Of a DNA stretch of 64,000 nt, positions 15,921-23,791 are shown piece after piece. The stretch covers positions 1 to 64,000 of the forward strand of contig NZ_JBNPMZ010000006.1 of assembly GCF_050314255.1 (NCBI RefSeq), written 5' to 3'. The notes below the pieces were generated by a model. That model searched no databases. It had not been told where the DNA came from and saw only the letters and a program-made list of their open reading frames with translations. This DNA comes from Claveliimonas sp034178805 (GTDB lineage: Bacteria > Bacillota > Clostridia > Lachnospirales > Lachnospiraceae). The position numbers were made by a program, and so were the translations under genes. Numbering within the stretch: the first letter of the stretch is position 1; every line of letters begins with the position of its first letter.

Positions 15921-16532
15921 ATGAACGAAAGATTCTTTTCTCTGCCTGTGGAAAAACAACAGGCAATCCTGAATGCCGGGTATCGGGTGTTTTCACAGAA
16001 TTCCTATAAGAACAGTCCCATGAGTGAAATTGCAGATGAAGCCGGAATTAGTAAATCCCTGTTGTTTCACTATTTTCGTAATAAAAAAGAATTATATCTG
16101 TTCCTGTGGGAAAACTGTGCGGAAACCACGATTGAATTCCTGACCAGGTACGAATGCTATGAGCAGAAGGAACTTTTTGAGAGTATGGAACGCGGGATGA
16201 GGGCAAAGATGGAAATTATCCGCCTGTACCCGGATATGGGCAATTTTACGATCAGGGCTTTTTATGAGAAAGATCCTGAAATATGTGCGGCTGTCCAGGA
16301 GAGCTATCACAAGTATTTTAATCTGAAAGCGGACAAAGTACGGCTGAATCTTGATCCGGAGCAGTTTATTCCCGGTCTGGATATTTCGATGATGTATCGG
16401 GAAATGTACTGGGCATCAGAAGGCTATCTCTGGGAGATGGTGCAGCGGGGAAATGTGGATATTGAAGAAATGGAGATGGTTTTTACAAAACTGATAGAAT
16501 TCTGGAAGAGTGTTTATCTTCGAAAGGAGTAA
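15921..16532 (+). CDS. TetR/AcrR family transcriptional regulator
   Basis: DNA-binding repressor with an N-terminal helix-turn-helix: residues 10-60 include KQQAILNAGYRVF, MSEIADEAGISKSLLFHYFRNKKELY. The C-terminal ligand domain is variable. The start at 15921 has GGGGGTGA 6-8 bases upstream; the open frame begins 30 bases earlier within the operator. It has 203 residues. It lies 4 bases before an ABC exporter operon and just after a large palindrome, so it most likely controls itself and the exporter in response to a compound the exporter removes. The ligand is unknown. Confidence 0.93.
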   Translation: MNERFFSLPVEKQQAILNAGYRVFSQNSYKNSPMSEIADEAGISKSLLFHYFRNKKELYLFLWENCAETTIEFLTRYECYEQKELFESMERGMRAKMEIIRLYPDMGNFTIRAFYEKDPEICAAVQESYHKYFNLKADKVRLNLDPEQFIPGLDISMMYREMYWASEGYLWEMVQRGNVDIEEMEMVFTKLIEFWKSVYLRKE

Positions 16533-16536
16533 GGAT

Positions 16537-17418
16537 ATGGAAGCAATTAAAACGACGAATCTGACAAAATACTATGGAAAGGCCAGAGGCATAGTAGAGT
16601 TGAATCTGTCTGTTGAGAAGGGAGAGTTTTTTGGTTTTATTGGGCCAAACGGTGCGGGAAAATCAACGACGATCCGCACCTTGCTGGGACTTATTTCACC
16701 GACTTCCGGAAGTGCACAGATTTTTGGCAATGATATTATAAAAAAGAAAGAAGATATTTTACAAAAAATCGGATACCTTCCGTCAGAAGCGGTATTTTAT
16801 CCTGGTATGAAGGTGAAAGATGTATTGAAACTGTCCGCAGACATGAGAAAGAAGAATTGCTCAGAGGAAGCAAAAAAGCTCTGTGAGCGCCTGCAGCTGG
16901 ATACTTCCCGGAAAGTGGATGAGTTATCCTTTGGTAATCGGAAGAAAGTTGCAATCATCTGTGCACTCCAAAGCAATCCGGAGTTATTGATTCTGGATGA
17001 ACCTACCGGAGGACTTGACCCTCTGATGCAGCGGGAGTTCTTTGATATCGTAAGAGAGCGAAACCGGAAAGGTGCGACGGTATTTCTGTCCAGCCATGTG
17101 CTTTCTGAGATTCAGCGGAACTGTACCCGGGCGTCGATTATCCGGGAAGGAAGGATGATTGCCTGTGATAGTGTGGACGCATTGTCAAAGACCAGTGCAA
17201 AACGAATTACGGTACATGGCGATGTGAACCTGAATAATCTTGAGGGTATCCGTGACAGGAAGGATTTTGATGGAGCAGTCAGTTTCCTGTACAGTGGTGA
17301 TATGAACAGTCTGCTTCAAACGCTTTCTTCGGGATATGTGTCTGATCTGACTGTTTCGGAACCCGATCTGGAAGAAATATTCTTACATTATTATGAAAAG
17401 GCGGGTGACAGAGTATGA
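16537..17418 (+). CDS. ABC exporter ATP-binding protein
   Basis: ATPase subunit, 293 residues, of an ABC-2 type exporter. Walker A is GPNGAGKST (about residue 39), signature LSFGNRKKVAI (about 131), Walker B LLILDEPTGGLDP, and the switch His is in SSHVLSE. The signature reads LSFGN instead of LSGGQ, a variant common in the BcrA/YtrB-like exporters. A C-terminal extension of about 80 residues follows the ABC domain. The start is set by AAAGGAGTAAGG directly before 16537. The stop overlaps the permease start by 4 bases (ATGA). Context with TetR suggests export of a drug, peptide or lipid. Confidence 0.93.
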   Translation: MEAIKTTNLTKYYGKARGIVELNLSVEKGEFFGFIGPNGAGKSTTIRTLLGLISPTSGSAQIFGNDIIKKKEDILQKIGYLPSEAVFYPGMKVKDVLKLSADMRKKNCSEEAKKLCERLQLDTSRKVDELSFGNRKKVAIICALQSNPELLILDEPTGGLDPLMQREFFDIVRERNRKGATVFLSSHVLSEIQRNCTRASIIREGRMIACDSVDALSKTSAKRITVHGDVNLNNLEGIRDRKDFDGAVSFLYSGDMNSLLQTLSSGYVSDLTVSEPDLEEIFLHYYEKAGDRV

Positions 17419-18200
17419 CAATCATCAAACATGAACTTAGACAGGGGAGAAATGCCCTTCTGATTTGGACGGGGTCGATCGGCTTCCTGCTTGCAATCTG
17501 CGTGTTCCTTTTCCCGGAAATGAAGGGAGAGATGGAGGGAGTCAATGATATTTTTTCTTCTATGGGTTCCTTTACCGCGGCATTTGGCATGGACAGACTC
17601 AACTTCGGTACGTTGATCGGATTTTATGCCATTGAGTGCGGCAATGTACTGGGGCTTGGAGGAGCGTTCTATGCATCTCTGTGCGCTGTTGGAATACTCA
17701 GCAAAGAGGAGAAGGAAAAAACTGCGGAATTTTTACTGACGCATCCGGTTAGCCGGACAAGGATCATTACAGAAAAACTCATTGCAGTGCTGATTCAGAT
17801 TACAGTCATGAATCTGATTATCTATGCCATCGCCACTGGTTCTATTTTGGCAATCGGTGAGGAGATTCCGTGGAAAGAGCTGAATCTCTTTCATCTGGCA
17901 TATTATATTCTCCAGATAGAGCTTGCAGGCATTTGTTTCGGTATTTCCGCATTTTTAAGAAAGGGAAGTGCGGGAGTTGGTCTGGGCATTGCCGCCATGA
18001 TGTATTTTCTGAACCTGATCGCTAATATAGCAGAAGTGGCAGAGGGGTTGAAATATATAACGCCTTTTGCATACTGTGAGGGAGCTGATATCGTAACTGA
18101 CGGAAGCCTGGACGGTGCGAAGGTGGCTATAGGTATTGTGATAGGGGCCGCGGGTGTCATTGCTGCCTATCTGAAATATACAAGGAAAGATATGCATTAA
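17415..18200 (+). CDS. ABC-2 type exporter permease
   Basis: Membrane partner of the preceding ATPase, 261 residues with six hydrophobic segments; the first is FLLAICVFLFP. It begins MTIIKHELRQGRNALLIW, a pattern typical of ABC-2 permeases (PF12679). The cytoplasmic stretch SKEEKEKTAEFLLTHPVSR is the usual contact region for the ATPase. Translationally coupled to the ATPase by a 4-base overlap. Repeat copy 1 begins 8 bases after its stop codon and lies between it and the convergent DUF1275 gene. Substrate unknown. Confidence 0.9.
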   Translation: MTIIKHELRQGRNALLIWTGSIGFLLAICVFLFPEMKGEMEGVNDIFSSMGSFTAAFGMDRLNFGTLIGFYAIECGNVLGLGGAFYASLCAVGILSKEEKEKTAEFLLTHPVSRTRIITEKLIAVLIQITVMNLIIYAIATGSILAIGEEIPWKELNLFHLAYYILQIELAGICFGISAFLRKGSAGVGLGIAAMMYFLNLIANIAEVAEGLKYITPFAYCEGADIVTDGSLDGAKVAIGIVIGAAGVIAAYLKYTRKDMH

Positions 18201-18208
18201 GTAAAACA

Positions 18209-18255
18209 GGGACAGGTTCCATGACTCTAAGAGTTACGGAACCTGTCCCGTTGAC
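18209..18255. repeat. Palindromic repeat, copy 1
   Basis: GGGACAGGTTCC (18209-18220) and GGAACCTGTCCC (18238-18249) with an imperfect ACTC/GAGT inner stem, flanked by GTTGAC. One of four related copies in the window. It spans the 3' end of the DUF1275 gene. Confidence 0.9.
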
Positions 18256-18919
18256 ATTCCTCTTTGATAAACATTAACAGGAAGCTGAATGTTAAGAGAG
18301 CGCAGGAAAACCATATGGTATGCATACCAAAACGTGGCAGCAGATAACCTCCGAGCCCTGCACCGAAAGCAAACATAAAAATGATACCAAAATAACAGAA
18401 AACTTTATGAAGCGGTTCCGGGTTATGGGTGCGTATATACGCACATAAAGACTCCATTGCGCTTCGTATATTTCCGATACACATGGTACTGGCAAAGGCA
18501 TAACCATTTACTTTGCGGAAAGCCTGAACCTGCATCGCGCAGGAAAAGGAAACCGTAGCATTTGCCAGAAGGTTTCGGGATTCCGGGAAGAAACCGACGA
18601 TGAAAAGGAGAAGTATTTCCGTTATGAGTATGATCTGTCTCCAATGAACACGGCTGGAGAATTGGTATTTTTGTCGGGTCAGCTCGGCTGCTGCAACACC
18701 GAGCGAAAAAAACAGAAGAGGTATTAAGTATTGAATTGTCAAATTCCAGTTTCTGGCTGTGATACACTGGCTTAAAAGAACGATATTGCCGGTCTGCGCA
18801 TTTGCGAATACCTGCCCTCTTGAAATATAAGTATATGCATCCTGTAGTCCACCGGATACGGATAGTAATGCGGCAGTCAGAAATGATTCTGACATCTGGC
18901 CATGGAATCTTTGTTGCAT
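18227..18919 (-). CDS. YoaK/DUF1275 family membrane protein
   Basis: Integral membrane protein of PF06912 (DUF1275), 230 residues, function unknown. Family hallmarks are visible: SVSGGLQDAYTYISRGQVFANAQTGN near the start (read here as two short motifs, GGLQDAYTY and NAQTGN), six hydrophobic segments, and FRKVNGYAFASTMCIGNIRS in the middle. AAGGAG lies 9 bases before the ATG. The last eight codons and the stop are encoded by repeat copy 1 (QRDRFRNS), so the native C-terminus was probably replaced when the repeat inserted. A perfect-consensus promoter lies upstream on the minus strand. Confidence 0.88.
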   Translation of the reverse strand: MQQRFHGQMSESFLTAALLSVSGGLQDAYTYISRGQVFANAQTGNIVLLSQCITARNWNLTIQYLIPLLFFSLGVAAAELTRQKYQFSSRVHWRQIILITEILLLFIVGFFPESRNLLANATVSFSCAMQVQAFRKVNGYAFASTMCIGNIRSAMESLCAYIRTHNPEPLHKVFCYFGIIFMFAFGAGLGGYLLPRFGMHTIWFSCALLTFSFLLMFIKEECQRDRFRNS

Positions 18920-18967
18920 CTTTGCTATCTCCTTGTCAGAAATTATTGTTACTTTTTTGTCGAAAAC

Positions 18968-18996
18968 ATTATACTGTGAACAAGAATAGATGTCAA
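18968..18996 (-). promoter_or_regulatory. Consensus promoter of DUF1275 gene
   Basis: On the minus strand TTGACA (18996-18991), 17 bases, TATAAT (18973-18968): a full match to the sigma-A consensus. It lies in the short divergent region shared with the cysteine desulfidase gene. Confidence 0.85.
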
Positions 18997-19071
18997 ATAT
19001 CCGGGGGATATGTTATACTGTTTGTATAAGGTTACTGCACGTAAAAAATGTAACGGACGGGAGAGGTGAAG

Positions 19072-20340
19072 ATGGAAGCAAGGATCTATCAGGAATACGT
19101 AAAGATATTGGAGGAGGAGCTGGTCATGGCCATGGGATGTACAGAGCCCATAGCGGTGGCTTACGCGGCGGCTGTAGCTGTAAAGGCGCTTGGGGAACAG
19201 CCGGAATCCATGGAAGTGAATGTAAGTGCAAATATCATCAAGAATGTTAAGAGTGTGGTTGTTCCGTGTACGGGCGGAATGAAAGGAATCAGGGCGGCCG
19301 TCTGTGCCGGAGTTGTGTCAGGAGAACCGGAGAAAGAGCTGGAGATACTGGCAGGTCTTACGGAAGAACAGAAAGGGCAGGTGGGCAGTCTGATGCAGCA
19401 GATTCCGATCCAGGTAAATGAATCAGACAGCGGCTACATATTTGATATTCAGATTAAGGCATTTGCCCAGGGGCATACAGGATTTGCCCAGATTGCCGGT
19501 TATCATACCAATGTGATCTGTATTATGAAGGATGATCAGATTCTGGAGCAGAAAGAGTATGTGGAACAGCAGCGGACCTTTGCTACGGACAGAAGCCTTC
19601 TTACGGTGGAGAATATTGTTGAATTTGCCGATTGTGTTCAGGTGGATGAGGTAAGAGACATCCTGATGAGACAGATTGAGTGCAATACAGCAATTGCAAA
19701 GGAAGGAATGACAGGAAAATGGGGAGCAGGTATCGGACGGCTTCTGATTAATTCCTATGGGGACAGCGTTCACAATAGAGCAAAGGCAATGGCCGCTGCA
19801 GGATCTGACGCGAGAATGAACGGATGTGAACTTCCGGTGGTAATCAATTCCGGAAGCGGTAATCAGGGTATGACGGCATCTCTGCCGGTAATTGTATATG
19901 CGAAGGAACTGCATGTGTCGGAGGAGACGATGCTCAGAGCGTTGGTAGTGTCAAATCTGGTGACCATTCATCTGAAGACGGGAATCGGGCGTTTGTCTGC
20001 ATATTGCGGTGCAATCAGTGCCGGATGCGGAGCGGGAGCCGGAATCAGTTATCTGTATGGCGGAAAAGCCTATGAGATATCACATGTCATTGTGAATGCT
20101 GTGGCTATTAACTCCGGAGTCATCTGTGACGGTGCTAAGGCAAGTTGTGCTGCGAAGATAGCGTCGGCGGTAGAGGCCGGTCTTCTGGGAGTTCAGATGC
20201 AGAAAAACGGAGCACAGTTCTATGATGGAGATGGAATCGTATGTAAGGGTGTGGAAAATACCATCCGCAATATCGGAGAGCTTGCAAGCAAGGGAATGAA
20301 GGAGACGGATAAGACGATTATCCGCATGATGACCCGTTAA
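19072..20340 (+). CDS. L-cysteine desulfidase family protein (CyuA/YhaM, UPF0597)
   Basis: Iron-sulfur enzyme related to the serine dehydratase alpha chain (PF03313). Characterised members (archaeal CdsB, E. coli CyuA) cleave L-cysteine to hydrogen sulfide, ammonia and pyruvate. It has 422 residues. Conserved pieces are MGCTEPIAVAYAAA (residues 20-33), PCTGGMKGI, NSGSGNQGMTASLPV, and the probable cluster ligands in CDGAKASCA; the first Cys in CTEP is also conserved. The start ATG 19072 follows GGGAGAGGTG; a GTG two codons earlier is possible. It is a single gene, divergent from DUF1275 and followed by repeat copy 2. Cysteine as substrate is inferred from relatives. Confidence 0.87.
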   Translation: MEARIYQEYVKILEEELVMAMGCTEPIAVAYAAAVAVKALGEQPESMEVNVSANIIKNVKSVVVPCTGGMKGIRAAVCAGVVSGEPEKELEILAGLTEEQKGQVGSLMQQIPIQVNESDSGYIFDIQIKAFAQGHTGFAQIAGYHTNVICIMKDDQILEQKEYVEQQRTFATDRSLLTVENIVEFADCVQVDEVRDILMRQIECNTAIAKEGMTGKWGAGIGRLLINSYGDSVHNRAKAMAAAGSDARMNGCELPVVINSGSGNQGMTASLPVIVYAKELHVSEETMLRALVVSNLVTIHLKTGIGRLSAYCGAISAGCGAGAGISYLYGGKAYEISHVIVNAVAINSGVICDGAKASCAAKIASAVEAGLLGVQMQKNGAQFYDGDGIVCKGVENTIRNIGELASKGMKETDKTIIRMMTR

Positions 20341-20371
20341 GATATGAAAATCAGGGCGAAAGAAGTCGCTG

Positions 20372-20416
20372 GGGACAGGTTTTTTGACTCGTTTTAAGAG
20401 TTAAGGAACCTGTCCC
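20372..20416. repeat. Palindromic repeat, copy 2
   Basis: GGGACAGGTT on the left and AAGGAACCTGTCCC on the right enclose an imperfect TGACTC/GAGTTA stem. The left arm has decayed (TTTTTT in place of TTCCAT). It lies 31 bases after the cysteine desulfidase stop. Confidence 0.85.
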
Positions 20417-20545
20417 TGTTATTTTGCTTTTGTTTGAAAGCTATGGACGAAAAGACCATCTCTTTCTGAATCAAAATAGATCAAATTAAATCATAATTGT
20501 GCAATTTAAACCAAAACAAACCGTTAAATTTGTGAATTAGTTTGA

Positions 20546-20574
20546 TTGACTTTGAGTGAATATGAATATATAAT
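20546..20574 (+). promoter_or_regulatory. Promoter of fructose PTS operon
   Basis: TTGACT (20546-20551), 17 bases, TATAAT (20569-20574). Upstream, 20470-20500 holds repeated ATCAAA/ATCATAA words (for example ATAGATCAAATTAAATCA), and AAATCAAAAAC recurs after the -10. These are candidate direct-repeat sites for the DeoR-type regulator encoded at the operon end. Confidence 0.75.
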
Positions 20575-20633
20575 GAAGATACAAAATCAAAAACACGCAA
20601 AACAGAGCGTGAGGAAAGAAGGAGGGAAAACGA

Positions 20634-21548
20634 ATGATTTATACGGTTACATTTAATCCGTCACTGGATTACATTGTATCGGTAGATAATTTTAAACTGG
20701 GTCTTACGAATCGTACAGGTTCTGAATTACTTCTTCCGGGAGGAAAAGGGATCAATGTATCAACCGTCCTTATGAATCTTGGAATTGAGAGTACGGCATT
20801 GGGATTTATAGCTGGATTTACCGGTGATGAAGTGGTGAGACGACTGGAGCAGATGGGAGTAAAGAATGGATTCATTCGGATTCCGGATGGTTTTACCAGA
20901 ATCAATCTGAAGCTTAAGAGTATAGATGGTACAGAGATTAACGGTCAGGGGCCGGAAATCAGCGAAGAAAAAGTAGAGCAGCTGATGGTGCAGCTGGATG
21001 AGATGAGTGAAGGAGATGTGCTGTTTCTTTCGGGAAGTATACCGGCATCCATGCCAAGTGATGCATACCAGAAGATCATGGAGAGGCTGAAAGATAAGGC
21101 AGTCCGGATCGTTGTAGATGCGACGCAGGATTTATTAATGAATGTGCTTCCTTATCATCCATTTTTAATTAAGCCGAATAATCATGAGCTGGGAGATATT
21201 TTCGAAGTACAGCTTAACACTCGGGAAGAAGTTATTCCTTATGGAAAGAAGCTTCAGGAAATGGGAGCGCAGAATGTACTGATTTCCATGGCAGGAGAAG
21301 GAGCGGTTCTCGTTGCAGCAGACGGAAGAATTTTTGATGCTCCGGCACCGAAAGGCGTTCTTGTAAATGGTGTGGGAGCAGGCGATTCCATGGTGGCTGG
21401 TTTTATGGCAGGCTGGATGGAAAAGAAGGATTACGAATATGCCTTCCATATGGGGGTATCGGCAGGAAGCGCCAGTGCGTTTTCAGAAAATCTGGCAACA
21501 AAGGAAGAGATTGAAGCTGTATATCAGCAGGTTATAAAGTCAATCTAA
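20634..21548 (+). CDS. fruK: 1-phosphofructokinase
   Basis: PfkB-family sugar kinase, 304 residues, converting fructose 1-phosphate made by the fructose PTS to fructose 1,6-bisphosphate. It begins MIYTVTFNPSLDYIV, has the substrate-binding glycines LLPGGKGINVS (residues 36-46) and the catalytic signature NGVGAGDSMVAGF with the base Asp (near residue 248). AAGGAGGG lies 7 bases before the ATG. It is the first gene of a five-gene operon with fruA, ptsH, ptsI and a DeoR regulator. A tagatose-6-phosphate kinase role is possible for the fold but unlikely here. Confidence 0.96.
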   Translation: MIYTVTFNPSLDYIVSVDNFKLGLTNRTGSELLLPGGKGINVSTVLMNLGIESTALGFIAGFTGDEVVRRLEQMGVKNGFIRIPDGFTRINLKLKSIDGTEINGQGPEISEEKVEQLMVQLDEMSEGDVLFLSGSIPASMPSDAYQKIMERLKDKAVRIVVDATQDLLMNVLPYHPFLIKPNNHELGDIFEVQLNTREEVIPYGKKLQEMGAQNVLISMAGEGAVLVAADGRIFDAPAPKGVLVNGVGAGDSMVAGFMAGWMEKKDYEYAFHMGVSAGSASAFSENLATKEEIEAVYQQVIKSI

Positions 21549-21578
21549 AAATGAAAGGACAGGATGGAGGAAACAAAA

Positions 21579-23483
21579 ATGAGGATTACGGACTTACTGG
21601 ATGTGAAGAGCATTTCACTGGATCAGGCTCCGCAGAGCAAAAAGGAAGCCCTGGATATGGCGGTTGCTCTGATGGTAAAAAGCGGGAAAATCAGGGATGA
21701 GGAAGCTTACCGCCAGCTGGTATATGCAAGAGAAGAGGAGAGTACAACAGGAATCGGTGATGGAATTGCCATCCCCCATGGAAAAGGTGATGCGGTCGAC
21801 AGACCGGGACTTGCTGCTATGGTGATTAGGGACGGAGTGGAATTTGATTCCCTGGATGGAGAGCCGGCAAACCTGCTGTTTTTGATTGCGGCACCGAACA
21901 CGGAAGATAATGTGCATCTGACTGTGCTTAGTAAACTGTCAAGAATGTTGATGAACGAAGAATTTACAGAGAGCCTGCGCACGGCAAAGACACCGGAAGA
22001 ATTTCTTCATATTATAGATGAGGCAGATGAGGAAAAGAAAGAGGATGTACCGGCTGAGGAAGTGAAAACGGAAAATCAGGTCAGAATTCTTGCAGTAACC
22101 TCCTGCCCGACCGGAATTGCCCATACTTATATGGCAGCGGAAGGAATTGAGAAGGCAGCCAAAGCAAAGGGATGTTTTGTGAAGGTAGAGACCAGAGGAT
22201 CCGGAGGAGCCAAGAATGTGCTGACAGCTTCTGAAATCGAAGAGGCGGACTGCATTATTGTAGCGGCAGATGCACAGGTTCCTATGGACAGATTTGACGG
22301 AAAGAAAGTCATTGAGCGTCGGGTATCTGACGGAATCAATAAAGCAGATGAGCTGATAGAACTGGCAATTTCCGGAGATGTTCCAGTATATCACAGTGCA
22401 AACGGAACGAAGGCTTCTCAGTCTGCAAAAGCAGGCGGCAGCCTGGGACATCAGATTTACACTCAGCTTATGAATGGTGTATCTCATATGCTTCCGCTGG
22501 TTGTTGGTGGCGGTATCCTGATTGCCATTGCATTTCTGATCGATGGTTTGATGGTAGATATGAATGCACTTTCTGTAGCAGACCGTGCAAACTTTGGTAC
22601 TATCACACCGATTGCGGCCGTATTTAAAAATATCGGAGGAACTGCGTTTGGATTTATGCTTCCGGTACTGGCAGGTTTCATTGCTATGGCCATCGGCGAC
22701 AGACCGGCTCTTGCCCTTGGTTTTGTGGGTGGAATGATGGCAGCAAATGGAAGCTCCGGTTTCCTGGGTGCTCTGGTAGCTGGTTTCGTAGCAGGATACA
22801 TTATCAAAGGGCTGAGAAAAGTATGTGAAAAGCTTCCGGAATCTATTGAGAAAATCGCGCCTGTTCTTCTCTATCCGGTATTTGGTATTTTGTTTATGGG
22901 ACTGCTTATGCTGTTTGTTGTTGAGCCGGTTATGGGAGGAATCAATACGGCATTGAATAACGGACTGACCAGCATGGGTGGTGCAAGTAAGGTTGTCCTG
23001 GGTATGATTCTCGGAGGCATGATGGCAATTGATATGGGTGGCCCGTTCAATAAGGCATCTTATGTATTTGGTACAGCAGCAATTGCGGCAGGCAACTACG
23101 ATATTATGGCAGCAGTTATGATTGGCGGTATGGTACCTCCGTGTGCGATTGCGCTGGCAACAATCTTATTTAAAAATAAATTTACAAAAGAAGAACGCGA
23201 ATCCGGACCGATGAACTTTATTATGGGACTTGCATTTATCACAGAGGGAGCAATTCCTTACGCAGCAGCGGATCCGCTTCATGTACTGCCATCCTGTATC
23301 ATAGGTTCCGGTGTGGCAGGAGCACTTTCTATGGCATTTGGATGTACACTGATGGCTCCGCACGGTGGTATCTTCGTTGTGCCGGTTATGGGTAATGCAG
23401 TGATGTATCTGGTCGCTCTTGTGGCCGGAACAGTTGTTTCAACAGTCCTTCTTGGCGTATTAAAGAAAAAAGTAGTAGAATAA
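21579..23483 (+). CDS. fruA: PTS fructose transporter EIIABC
   Basis: Fructose-specific enzyme II, 634 residues with all three domains in one chain. EIIA is at residues 1-150 with phospho-His67 in GIAIPHGKGD. EIIB is at about 165-265 with phospho-Cys176 in AVTSCPTGIAHTYMAAE. EIIC is at about 290-632 with roughly nine membrane segments and the conserved GGPFNKASYVFG. It takes up fructose and releases fructose 1-phosphate. The start at 21579 follows GGAGGAAAC by 5-8 bases; the ATG at 21564 is itself part of the ribosome site context. It sits between fruK and ptsH. Confidence 0.96.
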   Translation: MRITDLLDVKSISLDQAPQSKKEALDMAVALMVKSGKIRDEEAYRQLVYAREEESTTGIGDGIAIPHGKGDAVDRPGLAAMVIRDGVEFDSLDGEPANLLFLIAAPNTEDNVHLTVLSKLSRMLMNEEFTESLRTAKTPEEFLHIIDEADEEKKEDVPAEEVKTENQVRILAVTSCPTGIAHTYMAAEGIEKAAKAKGCFVKVETRGSGGAKNVLTASEIEEADCIIVAADAQVPMDRFDGKKVIERRVSDGINKADELIELAISGDVPVYHSANGTKASQSAKAGGSLGHQIYTQLMNGVSHMLPLVVGGGILIAIAFLIDGLMVDMNALSVADRANFGTITPIAAVFKNIGGTAFGFMLPVLAGFIAMAIGDRPALALGFVGGMMAANGSSGFLGALVAGFVAGYIIKGLRKVCEKLPESIEKIAPVLLYPVFGILFMGLLMLFVVEPVMGGINTALNNGLTSMGGASKVVLGMILGGMMAIDMGGPFNKASYVFGTAAIAAGNYDIMAAVMIGGMVPPCAIALATILFKNKFTKEERESGPMNFIMGLAFITEGAIPYAAADPLHVLPSCIIGSGVAGALSMAFGCTLMAPHGGIFVVPVMGNAVMYLVALVAGTVVSTVLLGVLKKKVVE

Positions 23484-23528
23484 AAAAATATAATAACTGA
23501 GAAAAATAAAGAAAGAGAGGAAATCATT

Positions 23529-23786
23529 ATGAAAGAATTAAAGTATGTAATCACAGATCCACAGGGAGTTCACGCACGTCCGGCAGGAATGCTTGTGAAG
23601 GCGGTAAAAGGATTTGAAAGTGAGATCCAGATGATCAAAGATGGAAGAGCAGTGAACTGTAAGGGTGTTATGGGAGTGATGAGCCTTGGAGTAAAAAAGG
23701 GAGAAGAGGTTACTCTTACCTTTAATGGTGCAGATGAGGATGCTGCAATGGAAGCTATTGGTAAATTCATGCAGGAGAATTTATAA
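23529..23786 (+). CDS. ptsH: HPr phosphocarrier protein with Gly46
   Basis: Small PTS relay protein, 85 residues, that takes phosphate from enzyme I on His15 (DPQGVHARPAG) and hands it to EIIA. At position 46, where Firmicute HPr has the regulatory serine phosphorylated by HPr kinase, this protein has glycine (VNCKGVMGVMSLG). It should therefore work in sugar transport but not form HPr-Ser-P, the CcpA co-repressor. AGAGAGGAAATC precedes the ATG. Placement in the fru operon suggests a dedicated HPr similar in role to FPr of enteric bacteria; a separate Ser46 HPr would be expected elsewhere in the genome. Confidence 0.95.
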   Translation: MKELKYVITDPQGVHARPAGMLVKAVKGFESEIQMIKDGRAVNCKGVMGVMSLGVKKGEEVTLTFNGADEDAAMEAIGKFMQENL

Positions 23787-23791
23787 AAAAG

